NCBI GenBank assembly: GCA_043802745.1 | Contig: JAZDKU010000004.1 | Span: 1-35,897, forward strand | From: STD1-80 sp043802745 | Lineage (GTDB): Bacteria > Patescibacteriota > Minisyncoccia > Minisyncoccales > CG1-02-41-26 | Length of the DNA: 35,897 nt | Direction of reading: 5' to 3' | In this document: positions 21,269-29,789 of the stretch, one piece after another | Layout: every line of letters starts with the position of its first letter | How positions within the stretch are numbered: position 1 is the stretch's first letter | Notes under the pieces: generated by a model | What the model saw: only the letters and a program-made list of their open reading frames with translations | Told to the model about the DNA's origin: nothing | Database searches by the model: none | Program-made: the position numbers and the translations under genes

Positions 21269-22255
21269 ATGTTATTTAGTAAAACTCAAAAACCAAAATC
21301 GGAGTTGAGATTCGATGTTGTTAATAAAGATTGGGTAGTGGTGGCAGAGGGCAGAGGAAGGCGACCAGAAGATTTTAAAAAGAAAACAACAGAGCAGGTG
21401 GCGGACAACATGCCTTGCGCTTTTTGCGATTATTTTATCAAGCCAGAATTTCTTGATAAAAATTTTGCTGTTATACCCAATAAATTCCCAGCTTTTTCTC
21501 CGCAAAAAAGTAGAGAAATAAAAAGCGATAATTTTTTATTTCAAAAGATGCCCTCAATAGGCTTTCATGAAGTAGTGATTTTCAACGACCACTCAAAACA
21601 ATTAACTGATTTTTCCCAAATAGAGTGGGAGGAGTTGCTTAGCATTTATCAGCAAAGATATATTACTTTAGCCAAAGAAAAAGCTGTTAATTATATTTCT
21701 ATTTTTCATAATCACGGTAAAATGGCTGGGGCTTCTTTAATTCACCCGCATTCTCAAATAATAGCTATTCCGTTTTTTGATAAAAACTTAGCTGTTTCTT
21801 TAAATTCAGCTAAAGAATTTTTTAAAGAAAAAAGCCAGTGTCTTTCTTGCGCTACAAATAGAGCAGAAAAACAAAGAAAAATAAGGATTATTTGGGAAAA
21901 CAGTAATTTTTTAGCAGTTTGTCCATTTGCTTCCAAGGTAAATTTTGAAGTGGTTATTTCTCCTAAAAATCATTTGCCTTATTTTGAAAAAATAACCAAA
22001 GAAGAAAAAGGCGATTTAGCCCAAATTTTTCAAATTATTCTCAAAAAAATTAGTAGCGGGTTAAACGCTCCAGATTATAATTTTTATTTACACACTAGCC
22101 CATGCGATGATAAAGAATATCCATTTTTCCATTGGCATTTCACGATAATGCCTCGCATTTCTGTGTGGGCTGGATTTGAGCTTGGCTGTGGCATTGAAAT
22201 AATAACCATGCCCCCAGAAAAATCCGCGAGCTATTTAAGAAGTATAAAAATATGA
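21269..22255 (+). CDS. galactose-1-phosphate uridylyltransferase-like (HIT superfamily)
   Basis: The 328-residue protein has the two-lobe GalT layout. An early CxxC (C50, C53) and H-N-H (147-149) fit the zinc site. HPHSQ (159-163) is the active-site triad region where GalT has HPHGQ, and the second lobe has FHWHFTIMPR. GalT transfers UMP between sugar 1-phosphates; related enzymes work on ADP- or UDP-glucose. The Ser in HPHSQ leaves the exact substrate open. The stop overlaps the tpiA start as ATGA, so the pair is co-translated. Confidence 0.85.
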   Translation: MLFSKTQKPKSELRFDVVNKDWVVVAEGRGRRPEDFKKKTTEQVADNMPCAFCDYFIKPEFLDKNFAVIPNKFPAFSPQKSREIKSDNFLFQKMPSIGFHEVVIFNDHSKQLTDFSQIEWEELLSIYQQRYITLAKEKAVNYISIFHNHGKMAGASLIHPHSQIIAIPFFDKNLAVSLNSAKEFFKEKSQCLSCATNRAEKQRKIRIIWENSNFLAVCPFASKVNFEVVISPKNHLPYFEKITKEEKGDLAQIFQIILKKISSGLNAPDYNFYLHTSPCDDKEYPFFHWHFTIMPRISVWAGFELGCGIEIITMPPEKSASYLRSIKI

Positions 22256-23001
22256 AAAAAATAATTGTGGCTAACTGGAAGTGCAACCCAGCAACATTAA
22301 AAGAAGCACAAAAAATATTAGCTGGGTTAAAAGCAGGCCTAAAAAATACTAAAGCCGAAGTGGTTATCTGCCCCCCGTTTGTTTATATAGAAAGATTCAA
22401 GATTCAAGATTCAAGATTCAAGATTGGGGCTCAAGATTGTTTTTGGGAAAACAACGGAGCTTATACAGGCGAAGTTTCTCCAATAATGCTAAAGGACTTG
22501 GGAGTTAAATATGTTATTTTAGGGCATTCAGAAAGAGTAATGATAATGGGAGAAACAAATGAAATGACAGCCAAAAAAGTAAAAGCCGTGCTGGCGGCTA
22601 GCTTGGTGCCTATTGTTTGCATTGGCGAAACATTAGAGGAGAGAAAACAAGGCAAAACATTTTCTATAATTGAAAAAGAGTTAAAAGAAAGCTTAAAAAA
22701 TATTAAAAAACAACAAGCCGAAGGTATTGTTATAGCTTATGAGCCATTGTGGGCAATTAGCACAAATCAAGGGTTGAAATGTACGCCCGACGATGCTTTA
22801 ACAATGGCTTTGTATATAAAAAAGTTAGTGAGTGAAATTTATGGCAAAGAAGCCAAGGATAACGTGAAAGTTTTGTATGGTGGGAGTGTTCAAGCCGATA
22901 ATGCAAACAGCTATTTAGAAAATGAAGCAATCGATGGCTTATTGGTTGGTGGCGCTTCATTGAATATCAAAGAGTTTATTGATATTGTAAAAAGCATATA
23001 A
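22252..23001 (+). CDS. tpiA: triose-phosphate isomerase
   Basis: The 249-residue enzyme interconverts dihydroxyacetone phosphate and glyceraldehyde 3-phosphate. N8 and K10 (ANWKCN), H92 (LGHSER) and the catalytic E164 (AYEPLWAI) are all in place, and LYGGSVQADN and DGLLVGGASL close the barrel. Residues 48-57 (FKIQDSRFKI) are encoded by four tandem copies of GATTCAA, so a surface segment derives from a repeat array. It overlaps the previous gene by four bases. Confidence 0.96.
   Translation: MKKIIVANWKCNPATLKEAQKILAGLKAGLKNTKAEVVICPPFVYIERFKIQDSRFKIGAQDCFWENNGAYTGEVSPIMLKDLGVKYVILGHSERVMIMGETNEMTAKKVKAVLAASLVPIVCIGETLEERKQGKTFSIIEKELKESLKNIKKQQAEGIVIAYEPLWAISTNQGLKCTPDDALTMALYIKKLVSEIYGKEAKDNVKVLYGGSVQADNANSYLENEAIDGLLVGGASLNIKEFIDIVKSI
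22394..22421 (+). repeat. GATTCAA x4 inside tpiA
   Basis: Four exact tandem copies of a seven-base unit lie within the tpiA frame, followed by GATTGGG. Since seven is not a multiple of three, gain or loss of one unit would shift the frame of an essential glycolytic gene. Confidence 0.95.
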
Positions 23002-23010
23002 CTAACAGAC

Positions 23011-23048
23011 CGCCTCACCCCTCTGCTCGCAGGCAGAGGAGTGGGGCG
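23011..23048 (+). repeat. hairpin repeat copy 4, before alaS
   Basis: CGCCTCAC/GTGGGGCG (one G.U pair) and CCTCTGC/GCAGAGG with the shared C.A mismatch; the loop is TCGCAG. It ends ten bases before the alaS ATG. Confidence 0.9.
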
Positions 23049-23058
23049 GCAATCTACT

Positions 23059-24822
23059 ATGCAGGCCAAAGAAATACGAGAAAAATATTTGAAGTTTTTT
23101 GAGAATAAGGGACATAAGAGAATACCGTCGGCTCCTCTAATTCCAGAAAATGATCCAACAGTTTTATTTACCACCGCAGGTATGCATCCTTTGGTGCCTT
23201 ATTTGCTTGGGGAAAAACACCCTTTGGGTAAAAGAATTTGTAACAGCCAAAAATGCATTAGAACCGGCGACATCGATGATGTTGGAGATAATACGCACGG
23301 AACTTTTTTTGAAATGTTGGGTAACTGGTCGCTTGGGGATTATTTTAAAAAAGAAGCTATTGAATGGAGTTTTGAGTTTTTAACTAAGGAGTTAAGAATT
23401 CCGTTAGAAAGATTGGCTTTTACGGTTTTCCAGGGCGAGCCGGAAAACAATATTCCAAAAGACGAAGAGGCCTTTAATTTTTGGCAAAATTTGGGGGTTA
23501 AGCCAGAAAGGATTGCTTATTTGGGTCGAGAAGATAATTGGTGGGGCCCAGCTGGGGCCACAGGACCATGTGGGCCAGACACAGAAATGTTTTATTGGGT
23601 GGGTGAAAATCCAACGCCAGAAAAATTTGATTCAAGCGATAAGAAATGGGTTGAGATTTGGAATAATGTTTTTATGCAATATAATAAGACAGCCGATGGA
23701 AAATTTGAAGAGCTGTCCCAAAAAAATGTAGACACAGGCATGGGCTTAGAAAGAACTACAATGGTTTTGCAGGGCAAGAATAATGTTTATGAAACAGAGC
23801 TGTTTACGTCAATAATAAATAAAATTGTAGAAATTTCTAATAAGCCATATGTTGGCAATGAAAAGCCATTTAGAATTATTGCTGACCATATAAAAGCGAG
23901 TGCGTTTATGCTAGCTGATGGGCTCAGTCCATCGAATACAGAAAGGGGATATGTTTTGCGCAGGTTAATTAGGCGGGCCGTGCGATACGGTAAACTTTTG
24001 GGTATTGAAAAAGAATTTACAGGCGAGATTGCTAAAGTTGTTATTGAGATGTATCAAGATATTTTCAATGAAGTTAAGCAAAACCAAGAATTTATTTTAA
24101 GTGAATTGCAAAAAGAAGAAGAAAGATTTTTAAAATGTTTAGATAGCGGATTGAAAGAGTTTGAAAAAATAAGTGACAATGTTATTTCGGGAAAAAATGT
24201 TTTTAATCTTTATCAAAGTTTTGGATTTCCCTTTGAAATTACCAAAGAGATTGCCAAAGAAAAAGGAAAAACTATCAATGAATTAGAGTTTGAGGAAGAG
24301 TTAAAAAAGCATCAAGAACTATCAAGAACTGCCTCAGCGGGGCAGTTTAAATCTGGGCTGGCAGATAATTCGGAAATGACTACTAAATACCACACAGCCA
24401 CTCATTTATTGTTGGCGGCCCTAAGGCAGGTTTTGGGGAATGATGTCCAGCAAAAAGGCAGTAATATTACAAGCGAGAGAACAAGATTTGATTTTAACTT
24501 TGAGAGAAAATTAACCCCAGAGGAAATTAAAAAAGTAGAGGATTTGGTAAATGAGCAAATAAAAATGGCTTTGCCTGTTATTTGCTCTGAAGCCGGGGCA
24601 AAGGAGGCGTTGGAGGGCGGGGCAACAGGAGTTTTTGGTCATAGATATCCAGAAAAAGTAAAGGTTTATTCAGTCCCTTCGGCAAGCTCAGGACAAGCAT
24701 TTTCTAAAGAAATTTGCGCTGGGCCACATGTTGAAAACACTAAAACATTAGGTGAGTTTAAAATTATAAAAGAGGAAGCTTGTTCACAGGGTGTTCGGCG
24801 AATTAAAGCTGTGCTAAAATAA
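23059..24822 (+). CDS. alaS: alanyl-tRNA synthetase, C-terminally short
   Basis: The 587-residue enzyme charges tRNA-Ala. The aminoacylation domain begins IREKYLKFFENKGHKRIPSAPLIP and has FTTAGMHPLVPYLLG and GMGLERTTMVLQG. The editing domain has HTATHLL and CAGPHV, supplying the zinc-site residues. The C-Ala and DHHA1 parts that bring other AlaS to about 870 residues are missing. The ATG at 23059 is chosen because an in-frame GTG at 23041 lies in the hairpin repeat. Residues 540-547 (PSASSGQA) look like a repeat-derived insertion in the editing domain, and CAGPHV replaces the usual CGGTHV. Confidence 0.95.
   Translation: MQAKEIREKYLKFFENKGHKRIPSAPLIPENDPTVLFTTAGMHPLVPYLLGEKHPLGKRICNSQKCIRTGDIDDVGDNTHGTFFEMLGNWSLGDYFKKEAIEWSFEFLTKELRIPLERLAFTVFQGEPENNIPKDEEAFNFWQNLGVKPERIAYLGREDNWWGPAGATGPCGPDTEMFYWVGENPTPEKFDSSDKKWVEIWNNVFMQYNKTADGKFEELSQKNVDTGMGLERTTMVLQGKNNVYETELFTSIINKIVEISNKPYVGNEKPFRIIADHIKASAFMLADGLSPSNTERGYVLRRLIRRAVRYGKLLGIEKEFTGEIAKVVIEMYQDIFNEVKQNQEFILSELQKEEERFLKCLDSGLKEFEKISDNVISGKNVFNLYQSFGFPFEITKEIAKEKGKTINELEFEEELKKHQELSRTASAGQFKSGLADNSEMTTKYHTATHLLLAALRQVLGNDVQQKGSNITSERTRFDFNFERKLTPEEIKKVEDLVNEQIKMALPVICSEAGAKEALEGGATGVFGHRYPEKVKVYSVPSASSGQAFSKEICAGPHVENTKTLGEFKIIKEEACSQGVRRIKAVLK
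24673..24698 (+). repeat. repeat-derived insertion inside alaS
   Basis: The bases CCCTTCGGCAAGCTCAGGAC and a few more encode PSASSGQA. From memory, this peptide and its DNA recur in unrelated CPR proteins as a dispersed element. It sits just before the zinc-binding CAGPHV motif. Confidence 0.5.
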
Positions 24823-24828
24823 AGCATT

Positions 24829-26151
24829 ATGAAACAAATTATTGATATAACAACCCCAGAGGAGGAAGAGGAAGAAGGGCAACTTCCAATTATTTTAACC
24901 TCGGTTAATTCTGTAAAAAAATCACTTACGAAGAAAAAAGCAAAGAAGGAGGAGATTAAAAAAGGTGGGGTTAGGATTTGCTTTACTATACCAAGGGTTG
25001 CCTTAAAACTCCCCTTAGTTATTGGAATAGTGTTGCTATTGTTGGGAGGTGCTTTTTTATATTTAACAATACAAGCAAAAGCCACAGTAAACGTTAAGCC
25101 ATTGTTAGAACCAATCAAGATTGAAGAAGAAATTCAGGTTTCTTCTAGTCAAGCTAGGGTTGATTTTGAGAAAAAAATTATTCCAGGTCAGGTGATTGAA
25201 AAAGAAGTGGAAAAGTGGGAAACATTTAAATCAACTGGGAAAGCCACTGAGCAATCAGGGGCTCAAGGCAGTATATTTGTTTATAATAATATTAATCCGC
25301 CAATGCCCTTAGCCCTAAAAGAAGGAACAAGATTTATATCCTCCAAAGACGGAAAGATTTATAAAGCAAAAAATAAAGTTTCTTTGCCAGGAGCCACTTT
25401 GGTTAGCGGAAAATTAGCGCCAAGTATTACAGAGGTCCAGGTGGTGGCTGACCAGGAGGGAGAAGAATATAATATAGCGCCTGCCAAGTTTTCTGTTCCC
25501 GGTTTAGCAGGAACAGCCTTGTACTATAATATTTGGGGTGAATCAAGAGAAAAAATTGAAGGTGGATCAGAAAAGGAGGTTGATAGAATAACGCAACAGG
25601 ATATAGACAATGCTCAAGAAAGCTTAATTAAAACATTGAAAGAAACAGCCATAAATGGCTTACAAGAGCAAGTTTCTTCCGGGTCTTCTTTTAATAAAGA
25701 AGCCATTGATTTTAATGAACCAGAGAGCTCTTGTTCTCAAAAGGCTGGAGATAATCTCGTTGAGTTTAATTGTTACGCAAAATTAAAAGCTAAGGCTCTT
25801 GTTTTTAAAACTGCGGACTTGCAAGACATGGCCAAAAGTTTTATTGATAAAAAGCTATCTATTGCGAAAAAATTATACGAACAGAGCTTAGTTACAAACA
25901 TAGTTCCTCGAGGCAGTTTAACGGAAAATGGGATTTTAACCTTTACTCTAAAAACAGACGCTAAACTTTATAACGATATCGATCAAATAACTTTAATTAA
26001 AGATATAGCCGGCAAATCGGAAGAAGGCATGAGGATTTTGTTAAATAACACTTACCCTCAAATTGAAAGAATGGATACGCAGTTTTGGCCATTTTGGATA
26101 AAAAAAGTGCCAAAAAATTTAGATAAGATTAAGTTAGGCTTGACGTTTTAA
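24829..26151 (+). CDS. baseplate-J/gp47-like membrane protein
   Basis: The 440-residue protein has an acidic and then Lys-rich cytoplasmic N-terminus, one transmembrane helix (about residues 60-81) and a large outside domain. The outside part contains a baseplate-J-like segment (VYNNINPPMPLALKEGTRFIS, then a G-rich SGKLAPSITEVQVVADQEG stretch). Such proteins are frequent in Parcubacteria without any phage around them, and their job is unknown. It begins six bases after alaS, inside a run of housekeeping genes, so it is unlikely to be a prophage remnant. Confidence 0.75.
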   Translation: MKQIIDITTPEEEEEEGQLPIILTSVNSVKKSLTKKKAKKEEIKKGGVRICFTIPRVALKLPLVIGIVLLLLGGAFLYLTIQAKATVNVKPLLEPIKIEEEIQVSSSQARVDFEKKIIPGQVIEKEVEKWETFKSTGKATEQSGAQGSIFVYNNINPPMPLALKEGTRFISSKDGKIYKAKNKVSLPGATLVSGKLAPSITEVQVVADQEGEEYNIAPAKFSVPGLAGTALYYNIWGESREKIEGGSEKEVDRITQQDIDNAQESLIKTLKETAINGLQEQVSSGSSFNKEAIDFNEPESSCSQKAGDNLVEFNCYAKLKAKALVFKTADLQDMAKSFIDKKLSIAKKLYEQSLVTNIVPRGSLTENGILTFTLKTDAKLYNDIDQITLIKDIAGKSEEGMRILLNNTYPQIERMDTQFWPFWIKKVPKNLDKIKLGLTF

Positions 26152-26195
26152 CTTTTATTTGCTATTTTAGACAATTGTGATAGAGCTTATCTTCA

Positions 26196-26414
26196 ATGAA
26201 ACAAATTAATACCATCAAAGAAAGGGGCCAGGTTATGGAAGCCTTGCCTAGTCTTTTATTCAAAATTAAGTTAGAAAATGGAAATGAGGTTTTAGCGCAT
26301 TTGGCCGGAAAGCTTAGAATTAACCGCATAAAGATTTTGTTGGGTGACAGGGTCTTGGTTGAAATGGCCTCTCTTGATGATAAAAGGGGCAGAATTGTGT
26401 ATCGCCTCAAGTAA
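26196..26414 (+). CDS. infA: translation initiation factor IF-1
   Basis: The 72-residue OB-fold protein occupies the ribosomal A site during initiation. It has ERGQVMEALPSLLFKIKLENGNEVLAHLAGKLR and LLGDRVLVEM, all family landmarks. The usual start MAKEDVIEVEG is replaced by MKQINTIKERG. It opens the alpha-operon-like cluster (infA, rpmJ, rpsM, rpsK, rpsD, rpoA, rplQ) and is followed after five bases by rpmJ. Confidence 0.95.
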   Translation: MKQINTIKERGQVMEALPSLLFKIKLENGNEVLAHLAGKLRINRIKILLGDRVLVEMASLDDKRGRIVYRLK

Positions 26415-26419
26415 TAATT

Positions 26420-26536
26420 ATGAAAGTTAAACCATCGGTAAAAAAATTATGCAAGGATTGTAAGATCGCCAGAAGAAAGGGGAGGGTTTATGTTATTTGC
26501 AAAACTCCAAAACATAAACAAAGACAGGGAGCTTAA
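26420..26536 (+). CDS. rpmJ: 50S ribosomal protein L36, zinc form
   Basis: The 38-residue protein is bL36. It reads MKVKPSVKKLCKDCKIARRK at the start and holds C11, C14, C27 and H32, the zinc ligands of the C+ form. It lies between infA and rpsM, its normal place. A hairpin repeat follows nine bases after the stop. Confidence 0.96.
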   Translation: MKVKPSVKKLCKDCKIARRKGRVYVICKTPKHKQRQGA

Positions 26537-26545
26537 AATTAACCC

Positions 26546-26583
26546 CGCCCCACCCCTCGGCTTTCGGGCCGAGGAGTGGGGCG
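26546..26583 (+). repeat. hairpin repeat copy 5, before rpsM
   Basis: Identical in sequence to copy 3: CGCCCCAC/GTGGGGCG, CCTCGGC/GCCGAGG, C.A mismatch, loop TTTCGG. It ends 12 bases before the rpsM ATG. Confidence 0.93.
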
Positions 26584-26595
26584 GAAACTACCAAC

Positions 26596-26985
26596 ATGCC
26601 ACGTATTGCAAGCATTACAATTCCAGATAATAAGCAAATCGCCATTTCCCTAACCTATGTTTTTGGCATTGGTCGGCCTTTGGCTTTGAGAATTTTAAAG
26701 CAATGCAATATAGAGCCCCAGAAAAAAGCTAAAGATTTGACCGAAGAAGAAGCCATGAAGATTAAAGAGGTTATTGATGCTTCTTACAAAATTGAAGGAG
26801 ATTTAAGAAGAGAGCATGTTAGCCATATTAAACGATTGAAAGAAATTAAGTGCCACCGAGGGTCAAGGCATATTAAGGGTTTGACTGTTAGGGGGCAAAA
26901 AACAAAAAAGAATTCAAGAACTGTTAGGGGTAATGTAAAAAGAACAGTAACTTCGGGAAGAAAAACAGCTCCAGGACCAAAATAA
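26596..26985 (+). CDS. rpsM: 30S ribosomal protein S13
   Basis: The 129-residue protein is uS13 of the head, contacting the P-site tRNA and forming bridges to the large subunit. It has ITIPDNKQIAISLTYVFGIGR at the start and the C-terminal CHRGSRHIKGLTVRGQKTKKN stretch. It starts just after a hairpin repeat and precedes rpsK by nine bases. Confidence 0.97.
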   Translation: MPRIASITIPDNKQIAISLTYVFGIGRPLALRILKQCNIEPQKKAKDLTEEEAMKIKEVIDASYKIEGDLRREHVSHIKRLKEIKCHRGSRHIKGLTVRGQKTKKNSRTVRGNVKRTVTSGRKTAPGPK

Positions 26986-26994
26986 TAATAACGT

Positions 26995-27450
26995 ATGGGA
27001 AAGAAAAGAGTAATACAAAAAACAGAAAAAGAACTCATTGAGGAAACAGACAAAGTTGAAAAGAAATTAGGAAAAGACCTTAATACTGCTTCCGCTAGAA
27101 CCTCTTTTAGAAGAGGTAGGATTTATATTTCCTCAACTTATAACAACACTATTGTTAGTTTGGCTGATGAAAAGGGTAATGTTTTGTTTTGGAGATCTGC
27201 TGGAAATGTTGGATTTAAAGGCACAAAAAAGGGAACTTCTTTTGCCGCTTCAAAGGTTGCCCAAGCCGTAGCTATGGCTTGTGAGCAATTTAAAATTAAA
27301 GAGGTGGCTGTTTTTGTTAAAGGTGTGGGGGGTGGAAGAGATTCAGCTTTAAAAACTATTGCTGGGGCAGGCTTGGAAATAGAAGCCATAAAAGATGTTA
27401 CGCCAATTCCCCATAATGGCTGTAGGCCCCGAAAACCAAGAAGAGTATAA
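26995..27450 (+). CDS. rpsK: 30S ribosomal protein S11
   Basis: The 151-residue protein is uS11 of the platform. The core begins near residue 38 (GRIYISSTYNNTIVSLAD) and ends DVTPIPHNGCRPRKPRRV in the usual way. About 25 extra N-terminal residues are Lys/Glu-rich and likely flexible. rpsD starts three bases after the stop. Confidence 0.97.
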   Translation: MGKKRVIQKTEKELIEETDKVEKKLGKDLNTASARTSFRRGRIYISSTYNNTIVSLADEKGNVLFWRSAGNVGFKGTKKGTSFAASKVAQAVAMACEQFKIKEVAVFVKGVGGGRDSALKTIAGAGLEIEAIKDVTPIPHNGCRPRKPRRV

Positions 27451-27453
27451 TTT

Positions 27454-28089
27454 ATGTCAAAAAATACAATTACAAATTGTAAAGTTTGCCGCAGGCTTGG
27501 GCAAAAAACTTTTTTAAAAGGGGAAAAATGTTTTTCTCCGAGCTGCCCTTTTATTAGAAGGCCATATCCTCCAGGTCCTAAAAGAAAGAAAAGAGGTGGC
27601 TCTTTTTCTGAATTTGCCAAACAATTAAAAGAAAAGCAAAAGTTAAGAAATTACTATGGCTTGGGCGAGCGACAATTTAAAAACCATGTTAAATTTGTTT
27701 TAGGGAAAAGAGGCCAGGCCGGGGACGCTACTCTGTTTTTATTAAAAGAATTAGAAAGGAGGCTTGACAATGTTGTTTATAGGCTAGGCTTTGCTAAGTC
27801 AAGAAGAGAAGCAAGGCAAATGGTTTCTCACGGCTACTTTTTAGTTAATAAAAAGCCAGTTAATATATCTTCTTTTGCCACTAAAAAGGGGCTAGACATT
27901 TCTTTTAGGGAAAATAAAAAAGAAAAAGTAATTTTCAAAAACCTTTCTTCTGGTCTAAAGGCTTATCAAGCGCCAAAATGGCTGGATCTGGATAAAGAAA
28001 AAATGCAAGGCAAGATAATAGCTGAGCCAACAGCTGAGGATGTTAACAATATTGATATTTCATCTATTTTTGAATTCTACTCTCGCTAA
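27454..28089 (+). CDS. rpsD: 30S ribosomal protein S4, zinc-binding form
   Basis: The 211-residue protein is uS4, a primary assembly protein. Its N-terminus carries four cysteines (C9, C12, C26, C31) that can bind zinc. The S4 RNA-binding domain has ERRLDNVVYRLGFAKSRREARQMVSHGYFLVN (about residues 99-130). The C-terminus has about 15 residues beyond the usual end (TAEDVNNIDISSIFEFYSR). It precedes rpoA, with a short repeat array in between. Confidence 0.97.
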   Translation: MSKNTITNCKVCRRLGQKTFLKGEKCFSPSCPFIRRPYPPGPKRKKRGGSFSEFAKQLKEKQKLRNYYGLGERQFKNHVKFVLGKRGQAGDATLFLLKELERRLDNVVYRLGFAKSRREARQMVSHGYFLVNKKPVNISSFATKKGLDISFRENKKEKVIFKNLSSGLKAYQAPKWLDLDKEKMQGKIIAEPTAEDVNNIDISSIFEFYSR

Positions 28090-28093
28090 TTCG

Positions 28094-28121
28094 CACAAAT
28101 TAAACACAAATAACACAAATT
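28094..28121 (+). repeat. 9-base repeat before rpoA
   Basis: GCACAAATTAA is followed by ACACAAATA and ACACAAATT. This short AT-rich array fills the 34-base gap between the rpsD stop and the rpoA ATG and resembles the heptamer arrays in placement, but has a nine-base unit. Confidence 0.6.
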
Positions 28122-28123
28122 AT

Positions 28124-29062
28124 ATGATTCCATTACCATCAAAACCAAAAATAAGCAAACAAGAAGGCAACACTGCTTTCTTTGAAATAGAAGGGCTTTC
28201 TCCTGGTTATGGAGTTACTATTGGCAATGCCATGAGAAGAGTTTTGCTTTCTTCTTTGGAGGGAGCGGCTATTACGCAAGTTAAAATAAAAGGAGCCCCT
28301 CATGAGTTTTCGGCTCTGAGCGGGGTTTTGGAGGATGTGATAATGATTATTTTAAATCTTAAAAAGATAAATTTTAAAAATTATAGCGACGAAGCTCAAG
28401 CAATATTCTTAAAAGTTAAGGGCGAAAAAGAGGTAAAAGCAAAAGATTTTAAGCTCACGGCTCAGTTAAAATTAGCAAACCCAGAGGCGCATATTGCCAG
28501 CCTAACAAAAGCAAGTTCTGAATTGGAAATTGACGCAGTGGTTGAAAAAGGCATTGGGTTTGTGCCTTTAGAGAAAAGAGAGGGGGGGAAATCTGAGGTT
28601 GGGGTTTTCCCAATGGATGCTATCTTTACCCCAGTAAGAAAGGTAAACTCCACAGTGGAAAACATGCGGGTTGGCAAAAGAACAGATTTTGATAAAGTAA
28701 TTTTAGAAGTTGAAACAAATGGTGTTATTACTCCAGAAGAAGCCTTTAAAAAATCCTCTGACATTTTAGTGAGCCACTTTTCTTTGTTAGCAGATGCTTT
28801 TAGCAATCAAGATGTTCCAGTGACGGCTGAAAAAGCAGAAAAGGAAGAAGACGCAGGGGATGAAATAAAAAAATTAAAAATTAGCGATTTAAATTTAGCT
28901 GATAGAATAAAGAATGCTTTAGCTGAAAATAACGTAAAAACAGTAGCTGGATTAATTAAGAAAACAGAAGAGGATTTAAAAGGCTTTAGTGGTTTGGGAG
29001 ATAAAGCTATAGTTGATATAAAGAAGGCCTTAAAAAAGAAAGGAGTAAGTTTGAAGCAGTAA
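28124..29062 (+). CDS. rpoA: RNA polymerase alpha subunit
   Basis: The 312-residue protein dimerises to start RNA polymerase assembly. The N-terminal domain has GYGVTIGNAMRRVLLSSLEGAAI, and NMRVGKRTDFDKVILEVETNG is typical. A Lys/Glu linker leads to the C-terminal helix-hairpin-helix domain (ISDLNLADRIKNALAENNVKTV). The ATG at 28124 is chosen since the longer frame from 28040 runs back into rpsD without similarity to the family. rplQ follows after four bases. Confidence 0.97.
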   Translation: MIPLPSKPKISKQEGNTAFFEIEGLSPGYGVTIGNAMRRVLLSSLEGAAITQVKIKGAPHEFSALSGVLEDVIMIILNLKKINFKNYSDEAQAIFLKVKGEKEVKAKDFKLTAQLKLANPEAHIASLTKASSELEIDAVVEKGIGFVPLEKREGGKSEVGVFPMDAIFTPVRKVNSTVENMRVGKRTDFDKVILEVETNGVITPEEAFKKSSDILVSHFSLLADAFSNQDVPVTAEKAEKEEDAGDEIKKLKISDLNLADRIKNALAENNVKTVAGLIKKTEEDLKGFSGLGDKAIVDIKKALKKKGVSLKQ

Positions 29063-29066
29063 ATTC

Positions 29067-29417
29067 ATGAATAAACAAAAGCAGGGCCGAAAATTTCATC
29101 GAGAAAAAGATCAAAGAAGAGCATTAATTAAATCTTTAATGAGAGAGCTTTTTATTAGAGAAAAAATTAAAACCACCGAGGCCAAGGCCAAAGAAATTAG
29201 GCGATTTATTGAAAGAGCGATTACTAAAGCTAAGGCAGGGGATTTATCAGCTCGCAGATATTTATTGAAATATTTATCACCCGCTGTGACAAAAAAAGTT
29301 GTTGAGGATATTGCTGTGAGATATAAGCTAAGAAATGGAGGTTACACAAGGGTGATAAAGCTAGATCCACGAAAATCTGATGGTTCTAAAATGGCTATTA
29401 TAGAGCTTGTAAAGTAA
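29067..29417 (+). CDS. rplQ: 50S ribosomal protein L17
   Basis: The 116-residue protein is bL17. It has GRKFHREKDQRRALIKSLMRELFIREKIKTTEAKAKE at the start (residues 7-43) and ends RNGGYTRVIKLDPRKSDGSKMAIIELV. It is four bases from both rpoA and rplM. Confidence 0.97.
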   Translation: MNKQKQGRKFHREKDQRRALIKSLMRELFIREKIKTTEAKAKEIRRFIERAITKAKAGDLSARRYLLKYLSPAVTKKVVEDIAVRYKLRNGGYTRVIKLDPRKSDGSKMAIIELVK

Positions 29418-29421
29418 TTAT

Positions 29422-29778
29422 ATGATTATAGATAAAGAAACTCATATTGTAGATGCCACCGGCAAGTCGTTGGGCAGACTAGCCACTAATATTGCTGATT
29501 TATTAAGAGGCAAAACAAAAGTTGGCTTTGTTCCGTATAGAGATGATGGCGATTTTGTGGTGGTTGAAAATATTAATAAAATGACAATAACTGGAAAAAA
29601 GAAAAACCAAAAAGTTTATTTTCATTACACAGGATTTATTGGGAATATGAAAGAAGTAACCATGGAAAAATTAATTGAAAAGAAAGGCGTTGGTGAAGTG
29701 TTAAAAAGGGCAGTTTCTGGAATGTTACCGAAAAATAAGTTAAAACCAGGAATGCTAAAACGTTTGACTATAAAGTAA
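29422..29778 (+). CDS. rplM: 50S ribosomal protein L13, short form
   Basis: The 118-residue protein is uL13, an early assembly protein. It has IVDATGKSLGRLATNIADLLRGK, KVYFHYTGFIGN and the AVSGMLPKNKLKPGMLKRL segment. The usual C-terminal 25 or so residues after the LKVY-like region are missing, so it ends at LKRLTIK. It pairs with rpsI, the normal partner, but a hairpin repeat lies between them. Confidence 0.96.
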   Translation: MIIDKETHIVDATGKSLGRLATNIADLLRGKTKVGFVPYRDDGDFVVVENINKMTITGKKKNQKVYFHYTGFIGNMKEVTMEKLIEKKGVGEVLKRAVSGMLPKNKLKPGMLKRLTIK

Positions 29779-29789
29779 ATTTTCACCAT

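Noticed and set aside
28040..28123. Longer start for rpoA
   Set aside because: The extra 28 residues come from another frame of rpsD and the repeat array, with no resemblance to alpha.
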